This document shows positions 27,574 to 36,360 of a DNA stretch of 64,000 nt, in pieces. Source of the DNA: Berkiella_A sp963976875 (GTDB taxonomy: Bacteria; Pseudomonadota; Gammaproteobacteria; Berkiellales; Berkiellaceae); assembly GCA_963976875.1 (NCBI GenBank), contig CAXBML010000004.1, positions 1 to 64,000 of the forward strand. Reading direction: 5' to 3'. A model generated the notes under the pieces. The model searched no databases and was not told the origin of the DNA. It worked only from the letters and a program-made list of their open reading frames with translations. A program made the position numbers and the translations under genes. Position 1 is the first letter of the stretch; every line of letters starts with the position of its first letter.

Positions 27574-29799
27574 TTATTCTTCCTCTATTTTATGATCATG
27601 ATGACTATTCGCATTATGTTTTTTCAATGTTAATTTCTGGTGTGTTTTCTGCCAATATCGAAATCCAGCAGGAATGCATAAAAGTATCAACATCATCAGG
27701 CCTAACCATAACGGCCAAAAAATAGCTTGGTTCCAAGCAATACGCTGATTGTCTCTTTGCTGCGCATCAATTGAAATATACTTTAATGTATTTCTGGACA
27801 TAGCATTGGGCTTAAAAGGTCCCATCCACTCATGACTTAAACTATATAGTTTCGGGTGATAACCCCACATCCAAGGTGCGTCTTCTTGGGCTATGGCTAT
27901 CATGTCTTCTAAAACTTTTAGTCGTTCGGGCGTATTGGACATGGTTTTCACTTTATCAAATAAAGCATTAAACTTGGGGTTGTCATAATTAGCCGCATTT
28001 TCCCCACCTGTTTTGGTTTTACCATTTGGCCCATATAACAAAAATAAAAAATTCTCCGGATCGGGGTAATCTGCATTCCAACCCCAGGAAAATATCTGTG
28101 CATCCCCATTACGCATTTTATCTTGAAACCGATTATATTGCGTCGCCCGGACGACTAACTCTATCCCCAATTTTTTAAACTGTTTACGAATCCAAGCATA
28201 AAGTGCATGCGTATCCGGCCCGCCCCCGACAACGGCATCTAAATGTAGAACCAAAGGTTTATCTGTATTCGGATCAATGCCGTTTGGAAATCCGGCCTCG
28301 GTTAATAATACTTTTGCTTCGTCTATACTCTTCCGTACTGTGTCAGATTCATAAACTACGCTGTTAAATTGATTGGGTTGATGACCGAATATCCCAGGTG
28401 GCAAAGGACTTTGTGCAACCAACCCTCGACCATTTTGAAAGATATTAATATACTCTTCCACATCAAATGCGATAGAAATAGCTTGCCTCAGTTTTTTATG
28501 ACTTTCCGATAACCCCCCGACAACATCGTCTAGCATATTAAACCCCCAGTAATACGTACTAGGAACAACAGATGTGCTCAGTTTTATGCCTTTTGATTTC
28601 AACTCATCACTCAAATCAAAGCTGCCCATTGAGTTGGCTTGTAAGGCTTGGTCAAAGCTATCTGAGCTAATACCTGATTGGTCATAATAGCCTTGTAAAA
28701 ATTTGTTCCAGTATGGAATGCTTTCTTTCTCAAGAATAAATCGGATTTCATCTAAAAATGGCAAGGCTTTGCCAGGCAAACCAGATAATCTAATGTCTTT
28801 GTCTTCAGGCATACTATCATCAGGATATAACTCGCCATGATAATTTGGATTACGTTTTAGTAATATCTGTAAGTTTGGGTTATTGTCAGCTAATATATAA
28901 GGCCCTGTACCCACCGGATACCAATCTAAAGTCAAATTTTGCTCTTTTAATACTTCTTGCTCATAAAACTGGGTTACTTCCCATGGCATAGGTGCAAAAA
29001 ATGGCATAGCTAACCAATATAATAATTGCGGATAATGCCCATTGATTTTAATCTCATATGTGGTGTCATCGAGAACACGCACCCCGGCTAAATCAAATGC
29101 TCTCAGATCTATCCGTTCTATATTTTCATTTTCAGGGTTTTCTTGCTGCTCAACTTTCTGGTTTTCTAACGCTTCTGTGACTTGCGCTCTAAATTTATCA
29201 AATCCAACAATGTACTCACTCATAAAGCCATAAATAGGTGAGTTGAGTCGTGGGTCTGCAATACGTTTGATTTGGTAAACAAAATCTTGTGCTGACAGAG
29301 TGCGACTAGCCTGTTGTTCAAAGTCTAGTATGGTGTCGTACTGCTCTGCTTGGTCTTCACTTAAATCATGATATAAATACCCTCCTGTTTTGGAATTTTT
29401 CACAAAAGCAGGATGTGGTTGAAACTGGATATTAGGCTTAATGTTAATAGTATAAGTACTATAAGCAATCGCACGCTCATTGCTATCTGATATTTCTGCA
29501 CCTTGGGTATTATAGTATCTTATTGTTGGCATTTGCGAGGCTACAAGTGGCTCTAGAGTATAAGGGCGCTTGAGGTAATGATATTGAAGCGGCGGCTCAT
29601 AAATTTGATTGGTAATAATCCATTCATTTGATGAGTAAGAGCGCGCCGGATCCAAATGCTTGGGGCGCTCGCTAAATGATGTATATAAAGTATCACTATT
29701 TTTATCTGCATTCGGGTAAGGGTCATTCAGCGCACCATCGCCACATGCCGCTGTCAGCATAATGATGCCAATACCCAGTAACAATTTAAATTTAGTCAC
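27574..29799 (-). CDS. Peptide-binding lipoprotein (SBP family 5) with C-terminal membrane anchor
   Basis: Extracytoplasmic solute-binding protein that delivers peptides to the transporter. The longest frame starts at 29838, but GTG 29799 has GGAAGAAG seven bases upstream and yields a proper lipoprotein signal, MTKFKLLLGIGIIMLTAAC, with Cys19 as the lipidated residue. I prefer that start (741 aa). Family 5 features follow: SFSERPKHLDPARSYSSNEW, YPVGTGPYIL, IFSWGWNADYPDPENFLFLL. Unusually it ends with a hydrophobic helix (FWPLWLGLMMLILLCIPAGF) and a His/Lys-rich tail, so it may be anchored at both ends. It is the first gene of the operon. Confidence 0.92.
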   Translation of the reverse strand: MTKFKLLLGIGIIMLTAACGDGALNDPYPNADKNSDTLYTSFSERPKHLDPARSYSSNEWIITNQIYEPPLQYHYLKRPYTLEPLVASQMPTIRYYNTQGAEISDSNERAIAYSTYTINIKPNIQFQPHPAFVKNSKTGGYLYHDLSEDQAEQYDTILDFEQQASRTLSAQDFVYQIKRIADPRLNSPIYGFMSEYIVGFDKFRAQVTEALENQKVEQQENPENENIERIDLRAFDLAGVRVLDDTTYEIKINGHYPQLLYWLAMPFFAPMPWEVTQFYEQEVLKEQNLTLDWYPVGTGPYILADNNPNLQILLKRNPNYHGELYPDDSMPEDKDIRLSGLPGKALPFLDEIRFILEKESIPYWNKFLQGYYDQSGISSDSFDQALQANSMGSFDLSDELKSKGIKLSTSVVPSTYYWGFNMLDDVVGGLSESHKKLRQAISIAFDVEEYINIFQNGRGLVAQSPLPPGIFGHQPNQFNSVVYESDTVRKSIDEAKVLLTEAGFPNGIDPNTDKPLVLHLDAVVGGGPDTHALYAWIRKQFKKLGIELVVRATQYNRFQDKMRNGDAQIFSWGWNADYPDPENFLFLLYGPNGKTKTGGENAANYDNPKFNALFDKVKTMSNTPERLKVLEDMIAIAQEDAPWMWGYHPKLYSLSHEWMGPFKPNAMSRNTLKYISIDAQQRDNQRIAWNQAIFWPLWLGLMMLILLCIPAGFRYWQKTHQKLTLKKHNANSHHDHKIEEE

Positions 29800-29984
29800 T
29801 TCACTTCTTCCATGATAATTTATTGGGTGCTTATTCATTCAATTTAATAAGCTTAATCACTAATCATAACTATTTGATTGGCGATTGGTATATAATAAGC
29901 AACTTAATTTGTCTCTACAATGGCTAAATAACTAGTTAGTTAGCTGTTATGCAAAATGCATATTGCCCTGTTTGGAGGAAAGTC

Positions 29985-30767
29985 ATGGGATTTTTATCTG
30001 GTAAAAAAGTTTTAATTGCAGGTTTAATTAGCAACAAGTCTATTGCTGCTGGAATAGCTGAAGCTATGCATCGTGAAGGCGCCGAACTAGCATTCACATA
30101 TCAAACTGATAAATTTAAAGAGCGTGTAGAAAAGCTGGCAGAGCAATGGGATTCCAATATAACCATTCCTTGTGATGTCTCCAGTGACGAAGAAATCAAA
30201 CACGCTTTTGAAATCTTAGCTTCAAAATGGGAACAGATTGATATTGTGATTCATTCTGTTGCATTTGCGCCCTCTGACCAATTAGCTGGCCCCTATCATG
30301 AAGTTGTGACCCGAGAAGGTTTCCAAATTGCACATGATGTCAGCTCATACAGTCTTGCTGCACTAGCTAAAGCTGCACAACCGATGATGAATCCAAATGG
30401 TGCCATATTATCTCTGAGTTATCTTGGTGCGGTACGTAGTATGCCAAACTACAACGTTATGGGCTTGGCCAAAGCCAGCTTGGAAGCGAATATTCGGTAT
30501 TTAGCGAGTAGCTTAGGACCACTGGGTATTCGTGTAAATGGTATCTCTGCCGGCCCAATTAAAACATTAGCGGCTTCGGGTATAAAGAGCTTCAAAAAAA
30601 TGCTGTCTTATAACGAATCGGTGACACCATTACGTAAAAATATCACAGCTTTAGAAGTAGGCAACGCAGCCGCCTTTTTGTGTTCTGACTTAGCTTCTGG
30701 TATTACCGGCGAAATAATGAATGTAGATGCAGGTTTTAGTACAATTGCGATGCCTGATTTACAGTAA
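29985..30767 (+). CDS. fabI: Enoyl-[acyl-carrier-protein] reductase (NADH)
   Basis: Reduces trans-2-enoyl-ACP in the last step of each fatty-acid elongation cycle. It starts MGFLSGKKVLIAGLISNKSI, the FabI N-terminus; the ATG at 29985 has GGAGG upstream, whereas the ATG at 29949 does not. The catalytic Y-x6-K is YNVMGLAK, preceded by LSYLGAVRSMPN. DVSSD, SVAFAP and SAGPIKTLAASGI are characteristic of FabI. About 260 aa, as usual. It is the only housekeeping gene between the peptide transporter and the accessory segment. Confidence 0.97.
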   Translation: MGFLSGKKVLIAGLISNKSIAAGIAEAMHREGAELAFTYQTDKFKERVEKLAEQWDSNITIPCDVSSDEEIKHAFEILASKWEQIDIVIHSVAFAPSDQLAGPYHEVVTREGFQIAHDVSSYSLAALAKAAQPMMNPNGAILSLSYLGAVRSMPNYNVMGLAKASLEANIRYLASSLGPLGIRVNGISAGPIKTLAASGIKSFKKMLSYNESVTPLRKNITALEVGNAAAFLCSDLASGITGEIMNVDAGFSTIAMPDLQ

Positions 30768-30821
30768 TTATTTTTATGTGATATAAATGAACTTCGTAAT
30801 ATGTTCGACATGGAGGTCAAC

Positions 30822-31523
30822 ATGCGAAGAGGTCCTGGAAGCAATTCATCTGAAGAATCTGGTGAAGGTGACTTACACCCCAATCGCCGCAATGATGACA
30901 GCAAAGCCTGTTTATCTGAACTTGAGACTTTAGCACAAACCCAAAAAAAGAACTCCCGGATCTGCCGAAATCTCACTATAGCAACTATCCCTATTGCTGC
31001 TATTCTTATCTTTATGTCTCGACCACTCATTGGTTACCTTAGCCGAGAAATATGTTATTACGCACAAGGCCCAGCCCCTGTTCCTGGTTATAACCCTGTC
31101 AATTGGGCTAAATGGGCTTGGCATGGAACATCCTCGTTATATAAGTGCGAATGGATGGGCCACTGGGGATTCAACTGGCTTAGTGTTATGCAATGGTTTA
31201 GTGATAAAGGCGCATCTATATTTACGTCATTAGGCGTGCTTGGCGGTTCCTATGCCACTTGGAAAAGCATTACAGCATGGTTTAAGAAAAAAGCCATGAG
31301 CGATGATGATAGAGACAGATTAAGAGAACTTGCTCAGCACATTGAAGTTAAAGAGACAGAAGGCGAAAGCCCTAATATTGTCAGCTTCACTAACACGCTG
31401 CATTTTTCTCCTCCCGTATCTAGAGATAGCTCAGATTCTGCATCAGCAATAGATCCCAGTGATTTACACAACCCCAACAGAAAAACGCCTAGCGCTTTAA
31501 AATCAATTAGATACTCCGTATAA
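30822..31523 (+). CDS. Unknown membrane protein, first of two tandem paralogues
   Basis: I do not recognise this family. The ATG at 30822 has an ideal GGAGG seven bases upstream and is preferred over 30801; this gives 233 aa. A polar Ser/Glu/Asp-rich N-terminus is followed by a hydrophobic helix (residues 51-69, TIATIPIAAILIFMSRPLIG), a Trp-rich core WAWHGTSSLYKCEWMGHWGF with Cys78 and Cys109, a second hydrophobic stretch FTSLGVLGGSYATW, then MSDDDRDRLRELAQ and a Ser/Asp-rich tail. The core matches the next gene closely; the tails do not. The two conserved Cys between the hydrophobic stretches may form a disulfide on a non-cytoplasmic face. No Cys-type lipobox is seen. Confidence 0.75.
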   Translation: MRRGPGSNSSEESGEGDLHPNRRNDDSKACLSELETLAQTQKKNSRICRNLTIATIPIAAILIFMSRPLIGYLSREICYYAQGPAPVPGYNPVNWAKWAWHGTSSLYKCEWMGHWGFNWLSVMQWFSDKGASIFTSLGVLGGSYATWKSITAWFKKKAMSDDDRDRLRELAQHIEVKETEGESPNIVSFTNTLHFSPPVSRDSSDSASAIDPSDLHNPNRKTPSALKSIRYSV

Positions 31524-31632
31524 ACTTAAGCTCATAGATCAAAAAAGAATTTAACCCTAAAGAAACGACCACTATTGTGTAAGACGGTAACCCAATAAGT
31601 AATGCGATATATTCCTCCAGACTTTGTTTCAT
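31507..31632 (-). CDS. Possible 41-residue hydrophobic ORF between the tandem paralogues
   Basis: On the minus strand an ATG at 31632 opens a 41-codon frame, beginning MKQSLEEYIALLIGL and continuing SYTIVVVSLGLNSFLIYEL, that could span the membrane once. There is no convincing Shine-Dalgarno and the end overlaps the first paralogue. It is the only thing seen in the 260-bp gap and may be chance. Confidence 0.2.
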   Translation of the reverse strand: MKQSLEEYIALLIGLPSYTIVVVSLGLNSFLIYELKFIRSI

Positions 31633-31783
31633 AAAATTTTATTCTATTGTTGATAAGGTTTTACAAACCTTTACTGTATTAAATTTCACTATCCACCTGA
31701 ATAGCTTGATCTCATTCCCAACAGACGAAGTCATTTTTATATGATTAAATTAAATTGATACGTTCTGATTTGGAGTTAAAATT

Positions 31784-32392
31784 ATGGTTTACAAAAAGAG
31801 AAGACATACAGGAGATCTAGAAAAGAGCATAGATTCAGCCAGTATTGATGAAGATAATCCCTCATCAAGAACAAGATGGTTAAAACACCTATCAAAAGCA
31901 GCTATTCCAGCCACTTTAATATTATTGTTTTTATCCAGGCCTCTCATCGGACTTGCAGCCCGTAATACTTGTTATTACTTTCAAGATGATGTGGGGATTT
32001 GGCCAAACCCTTTACGCTGGGCTATTCATAGCACAACCTCTGTATATAAATGTGAATGGATAGGACATTGGGGCTTTAATTGGCCTGGCACATTAAGTTG
32101 GCTGGGTAGTATAGGCTCATCGTTATTGACGCCTTTAAGTGTTCTTGGTGGAGGTTATGCAACTTGGAAAAGTGTCAAAGCTTGGGCTAACCAAAAAAAC
32201 ATGAGTCCAGAAGACAGAGAAAAATTAAAAGTGCTATCTCAAATGATATCCGTCAGAACCGAGGAAGACTTAAACGATTCCATGTCTTTCCCAGAGGCTT
32301 TACAGTTCTCTGAAAGAGCAGATTTTGAAACATCCTGTTACTCATTGGAATCAGAAAAAGCTGATTATGGATATAGTCGTCAAATGCCTTAA
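31784..32392 (+). CDS. Unknown membrane protein, second of two tandem paralogues
   Basis: A 202-residue paralogue of the protein encoded just upstream. Shared blocks, in order: SRPLIG at the end of the hydrophobic helix (near residues 38-56), CYY with Cys63, HSTTSVYKCEWIGHWGFNW with Cys90, LSVLGGGYATWKSVKAW, and MSPEDREKLKVLSQMI. The N-terminus is short and basic (MVYKKRRHTG), unlike the acidic N-terminus of its neighbour, and the tail is Glu/Ser-rich. GGAG lies eight bases before the ATG. Both genes have their own leaders (260-bp gap), so they need not be co-transcribed. Function unknown. Confidence 0.75.
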   Translation: MVYKKRRHTGDLEKSIDSASIDEDNPSSRTRWLKHLSKAAIPATLILLFLSRPLIGLAARNTCYYFQDDVGIWPNPLRWAIHSTTSVYKCEWIGHWGFNWPGTLSWLGSIGSSLLTPLSVLGGGYATWKSVKAWANQKNMSPEDREKLKVLSQMISVRTEEDLNDSMSFPEALQFSERADFETSCYSLESEKADYGYSRQMP

Positions 32393-32408
32393 GTTTTAAT
32401 CCTGTTTG

Positions 32409-32801
32409 TTATGGATTATTAGACTTAAACTTTTTTGCCAGTGTTGTAAATTGAAATTTAAGTGCAATTTTAGAAGACTTGCTTAAGTTTGAATTTACAG
32501 CATATACGTACCAATCATAAGCTTCATTGTCTCTGCCAATTTCAAGTAGATAACCAATAATCGCAATAGACCCCATCGTATTACCTTTTACAACTAGATT
32601 GCGAAAATGTGACAGTATACACTGATGATAGTCTTCAATCAGTTCACTACTGGCAACGCAATCCTCAGCGAAAACTGGCACTTTATCTTCCACCTCTTTT
32701 GCGTACACCTCTTCTTGTTTCTGGGTTAAAGTCGCCGCGTTGACTTGAAAAGCAAAAAATAATATCAGGGTAAATGGCATCAAATGTTTTTTTATGGTCA
32801 T
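32409..32801 (-). CDS. Small exported protein of unknown function
   Basis: A 130-residue protein with an N-terminal signal peptide: basic MTIKKH, hydrophobic core LMPFTLILFFAFQ and a likely cleavage after VNAA. The mature part is helical with two Cys (in AEDCVASS and YHQCILSH) that could form a disulfide in the periplasm. The pattern IAIIGYLLEIGRDNEAYDWY resembles a single TPR/Sel1-like helix pair. GGAG lies upstream of the ATG. It converges on the second paralogue with 16 bp between stops. I cannot assign a role. Confidence 0.65.
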   Translation of the reverse strand: MTIKKHLMPFTLILFFAFQVNAATLTQKQEEVYAKEVEDKVPVFAEDCVASSELIEDYHQCILSHFRNLVVKGNTMGSIAIIGYLLEIGRDNEAYDWYVYAVNSNLSKSSKIALKFQFTTLAKKFKSNNP

Positions 32802-33355
32802 TTCCGGACTCCGTTATTGTTGTCATAAATATTAAGACTGAAATTTCTGTTAAAACAGTCTTTAAACTAAGGTTTGTTGTTTTTACTTGGAGTAGATTGA
32901 TAACTTCTCGTGTTGAATATTCGTATTATCCATACCGATATTAACAGTCATCGTTTTTCCTCTGCATTCTCTGGGAAACCGACCTATTGCATGCACGCCT
33001 ATTGTATCCCCTGATTCACCTTACCTAATATGCTACTATCCTCAGCAAGCCTTTTCTATAATGCTGGTTATAGGTCTGAGGTAATAGGTCAAAGAAATAT
33101 AGGTGGACTGCTTTGTTTTGCAAAAAAAACAGAAGAATTTAAAACTACAGCTGTTCAGGCATGAGTCGACTTATATCAGAGGGCTGTTCTTCATCTAATC
33201 TGGAAGCGCTAATTTTATAATCAGATAACCTGGTCCAGCCCTAGGCGTATTGCTCATGCGTATTGCCTCATGGCTAAAATTAAATTCCATTATTGAACTT
33301 ATTATATTAATTGGACTCTAAAACTATAAACAAGCAATAAAATGGCTGAAGACAC
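32802..33355. other. 554-bp gap without a recognisable gene
   Basis: I see no ORF with a plausible start and ribosome binding site, no tRNA and no strong terminator here. A minus-strand open fragment around 33150-33240 encodes RLSDYKISASRLDEEQPSD and a few more residues before a stop, which could be a gene remnant. The gap must hold the start signals for the minus-strand exported protein and for the plus-strand protease. Confidence 0.4.
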
Positions 33356-34974
33356 ATGGCAAATGATCTATCAATCATGCTAAACCATGATCAACACTTA
33401 AAAAACCTATTAAAATATTATTTGGGAATGCTAGATCCTAATATTGGCCAAAAGCATAGTTTACAACAAAGTGATTGGGAGTATATTACAAACCCTGATG
33501 GCAGTGTTTCTACATTTAGAGATGGCGTTGTCGCTGATAAACGCTCAGGTAGCTTTAATATCCGCGATGGTTATACTCGTGCTTTAGCCCATGCACTCAA
33601 ACGCGGCGAATCACCTAATGAGATCAGAGTTATCAGTATTATAAATCACAGCCAATCTCATTGGACAAGTTCTGTTACCAATATTGAGTTAGATTCAGAG
33701 TTCATAGATAATCTTAAGTTATACTTTACTGCTCAAGAACTAAAAGACTTATCTATTCCTGAACTAGTGAATCGGATCAATCAAAACCTGCATTCAAGCC
33801 AAACGCCTGCACAAATTGAAGAAAACTTAAACATCATCGGCGCAAAAAACATTTTAATTGAGCACTATGATTCGCACAACCCAAATCCAAAACCACCTGA
33901 ACAAGTTGGAAATTATTATAAAAATTACAAAGCCACTTTAAACTCACTTATAGAACAAAATCCGGATATGGTCCAGATTGTTCCAAAAGCCTGCAAAAAC
34001 AAGAAGGTAATACGTGTGGTGATAATGCCCTTTGGAACGGATTTATGGCTGGTGTACTAGGACACCCTGTCGATAATCAGGAATTTCAAGTAGACTCAAA
34101 GACTTTGAGAGCATTTAGTGAACATATTCTAGACAGTCTACAATCACGAGAGCAAGATTTACCACAAGCTGAAAGTGTGGCAGATTTAATTACACTCAAT
34201 ATTGCAAAAGCATTTAGCTTAACAACATTAAACGAAGCCGCTTCAAACAAAGAGCCAACAGAAACAGACAGTATTTTTACCACATCCGCAATCACACCTT
34301 CGCTACAAGAACAAGCACGGGAAGAAGTCATCCAACAGTCCGTTTCTAAACAAGAACACACAGCCCAAACTCATAATGATGCTGGTCAAATTAAAAGAGA
34401 AACAGCGCAAAAAAGAAAGCAAACACCGCCCATGGTTTTTAGACAGGAATTAAGCCAAGAAAAAATGCCTGAAATTCAAAGTGTTGTCGTTCAAAAAAAG
34501 AGCTTAACACTTAAAGAACTCGAATCTCAATTAAAAGATACACAGCTTGGCGAACAACTGAGCATCAAGTCTGTTCATGTACAGCATTCCAGTCATTGTT
34601 TAGAGGTAGAGTTTGAAAAAGAAGAAGATACTTCAGAGCAAGAAAAACAAACGTTTAAAGGCTATATAAACGAATTGCCAAAAACAAATGATGAAGAATC
34701 AGCCTCTATGATGTACTCTATAGAAAAAAATATCGATCAGTCGTTAAAAGAAACGGCTATTAAGCATATGTGCGATCTGGCAGTTGCCACCGCAAAGCCT
34801 AATGCTGAGTTTGATTTGAAAAACACAGACCAAAAACAAAAAGAGATCGTATTTAAAATGTTAACCCAAGCTATTGAAAAAGGTATATCAGACAATATTT
34901 TCGATATAGAATCAGCCCCCAAAATTATAGGGTACGATTCTCATAAGAAAAGATCTGCATTGAGTCGTCATTAA
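33356..34974 (+). pseudogene. CE-clan cysteine protease (Ulp/deubiquitinase-like), split by a frameshift
   Basis: Two frames appear to form one gene. The first (33356-34060) has SHWTSSVTNI with His102 and IEHYDSHNP with Asp172, then loses its expected end. The second frame is open from about 33922 and reads LQKQEGNTCGDNALWNGF across 33991-34044, giving the Gln and the nucleophile Cys (TGT at 34015-34017) of the H-W / D-S / Q-x(n)-C-G pattern of CE-clan proteases (Ulp1, XopD, RickCE). One extra A in the run at 33985-33988 would join them into about 538 residues. The remaining part after the Cys is a long Gln/Glu/Lys-rich tail with no recognised domain. It may be a real frameshift, programmed slippage or a sequencing error. 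If intact, a host-directed deubiquitinase/deSUMOylase or acetyltransferase role is plausible. Confidence 0.7.
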
Positions 34975-35097
34975 GTAAACTATTCTTCTAGAGAACAACA
35001 AGAGCAAGTATGATGCTTAAAAATAAATGAAAATATATAATCTTTCTCATGCAATACTCATATCACCGTTGCTGATATATGATATACACGATCATCA

Positions 35098-35124
35098 AAA
35101 AAGCCAGATACAATCTGGCTTTTG
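35098..35124. terminator. Bidirectional intrinsic terminator
   Basis: The stem AAGCCAGAT (35101-35109) and ATCTGGCTT (35113-35121) has a 3-base loop and is flanked by A and T runs. It lies between the convergent protease fragment and phosphatase genes and could stop transcription both ways. The same stem recurs at 36331. Confidence 0.85.
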
Positions 35125-35144
35125 TTATTTACCCGAACAAACGT

Positions 35145-36203
35145 TTAGTCCATTTTTGGTTTGTTGACAGCGACATGTAAATCAAGATCATGCTCTTTCC
35201 CTGCTTTAACACCAGATGTAAACTTATCATAATTTAAATAGGCAGATGGCTTTATAAGAGACTTAGCCCAAGCAGACCAACTCGTAGAGGACTCATAACC
35301 GCTATTAAACGCATCTGTTTTTCCTGCATCTAAAGATAAATTATCTTGTGCTGTTTTAAGACGCAAATATTGATTCGACTCATAATCGGAATGTGCATGT
35401 TGGATATATTCGCTTCCTTTTTTTGCAAATAATCCAGCGACTATTGCGCTTGCAACCCCCATGCCTGCTAAGCTAATTGAAGCGATGCTTGTTAAAGCGG
35501 CTTGTAGTTTCGCACTAGAAGCAAAAGACAGAATATCTTTACGATAGGGATAAAATGCATCGCTGTCTGTATTTAGCGCCTTCCGTTCTGGACAAAATGC
35601 TAACCTAAATTGTTCGATTGTCGCAAATTGTCTAGCAGATGGCGAAACTTGGCATCTATTGTGATAAATCACAGACAAAGCTTGGTTTGCATCCATATTT
35701 TCATACATCATCAAATAACAAAATACGATGAGATAACTTCTGCCGCGACCTGCTTTACAATGCACATAAGCGGATTCATCTTTTTCTCTGGCCTGATGAA
35801 TGGCATCTACTGCTGCTTTGATATCATCTAGAGGGGCTTCACCCGTAAAGTCTTGCATTTCAATATGGTGGCGATTGACGCCATTTTCAGTCCAAAAATG
35901 GTTAGAAACAGGAGAAATAATCCCCATGCCTTTGCCTTCCAGCTCCCATTTTTCTATAGCAGCAACAACTAAAGATAAGGGCCTATCTGCAGCATTACAT
36001 TGATTAATAATTTTTTGTCCATGATCACCGTGGCCTAGAATGTTTGTTTGTATCGGTATTCCACCTAAAATTAAGCCTGGAATTATTTCGTTCCAATGCG
36101 GGCGAGTCACCGGATCATGAGGAAACAAAGTTAATGTATATAATGATATAGAAAATCTTAGTTTTTCTAATATTGTTGGATTATGCTCTGGTCCTAATTC
36201 CAT
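35145..36203 (-). CDS. PTPMT1-like dual-specificity phosphatase with hydrophobic C-terminal segment
   Basis: Cys-dependent phosphatase of 352 aa. The active-site loop is YVHCKAGRGRSYL with Cys149 and Arg155. Upstream are IIPGLILGGIPI and HIEMQDFTGEAPLDDIKAAV, the layout of PTPMT1 (mitochondrial phosphatidylglycerophosphate phosphatase) and its bacterial and plant relatives. The substrate could be a phosphoinositide, phosphatidylglycerophosphate or phosphotyrosine. After the catalytic domain comes a hydrophobic segment (residues 235-260, ASISLAGMGVASAIVAGLFA) and a polar tail, so the protein may be inserted in a membrane. Eukaryote-like phosphatases with membrane tails occur among Legionellales effectors, but secretion here is not shown. 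Terminators of the same sequence sit on both sides. Confidence 0.85.
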   Translation of the reverse strand: MELGPEHNPTILEKLRFSISLYTLTLFPHDPVTRPHWNEIIPGLILGGIPIQTNILGHGDHGQKIINQCNAADRPLSLVVAAIEKWELEGKGMGIISPVSNHFWTENGVNRHHIEMQDFTGEAPLDDIKAAVDAIHQAREKDESAYVHCKAGRGRSYLIVFCYLMMYENMDANQALSVIYHNRCQVSPSARQFATIEQFRLAFCPERKALNTDSDAFYPYRKDILSFASSAKLQAALTSIASISLAGMGVASAIVAGLFAKKGSEYIQHAHSDYESNQYLRLKTAQDNLSLDAGKTDAFNSGYESSTSWSAWAKSLIKPSAYLNYDKFTSGVKAGKEHDLDLHVAVNKPKMD

Positions 36204-36330
36204 ATTGATGGCCTTATCGTATAAAGTAAATTTAAAATTTGAAGTAAGCAGATGTTAAAGAAAAAACAGGTAGGTGGAAAACTTTAACTGATAAACGGGT
36301 CATTTCAGTCGATATTTGGTTCATAAGTAA

Positions 36331-36355
36331 AAAAGCCAGACTTAATCTGGCTTTT
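36331..36355 (-). terminator. Intrinsic terminator downstream of the GyrI-like gene
   Basis: AAAAGCCAGA (36331-36340) and TCTGGCTTTT (36346-36355) form a 10-bp perfect stem with a 5-base loop, six bases after the stop at 36361. Read on the minus strand the stem ends in a T run. It is nearly identical to the terminator at 35101-35121. Confidence 0.85.
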
Positions 36356-36360
36356 GAGAC

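Noticed and set aside
23109..29838. Nickel or oligopeptide specificity of the ABC importer
   Set aside because: Family 5 binding proteins cannot be assigned a ligand from motifs alone, so only a peptide-type call was made.
33140..33250. Third copy of the tandem paralogue on the minus strand
   Set aside because: A short open fragment ends SRLMPEQL, a little like SRQMP at the end of the second paralogue, but only a few residues agree and the core motifs are absent.
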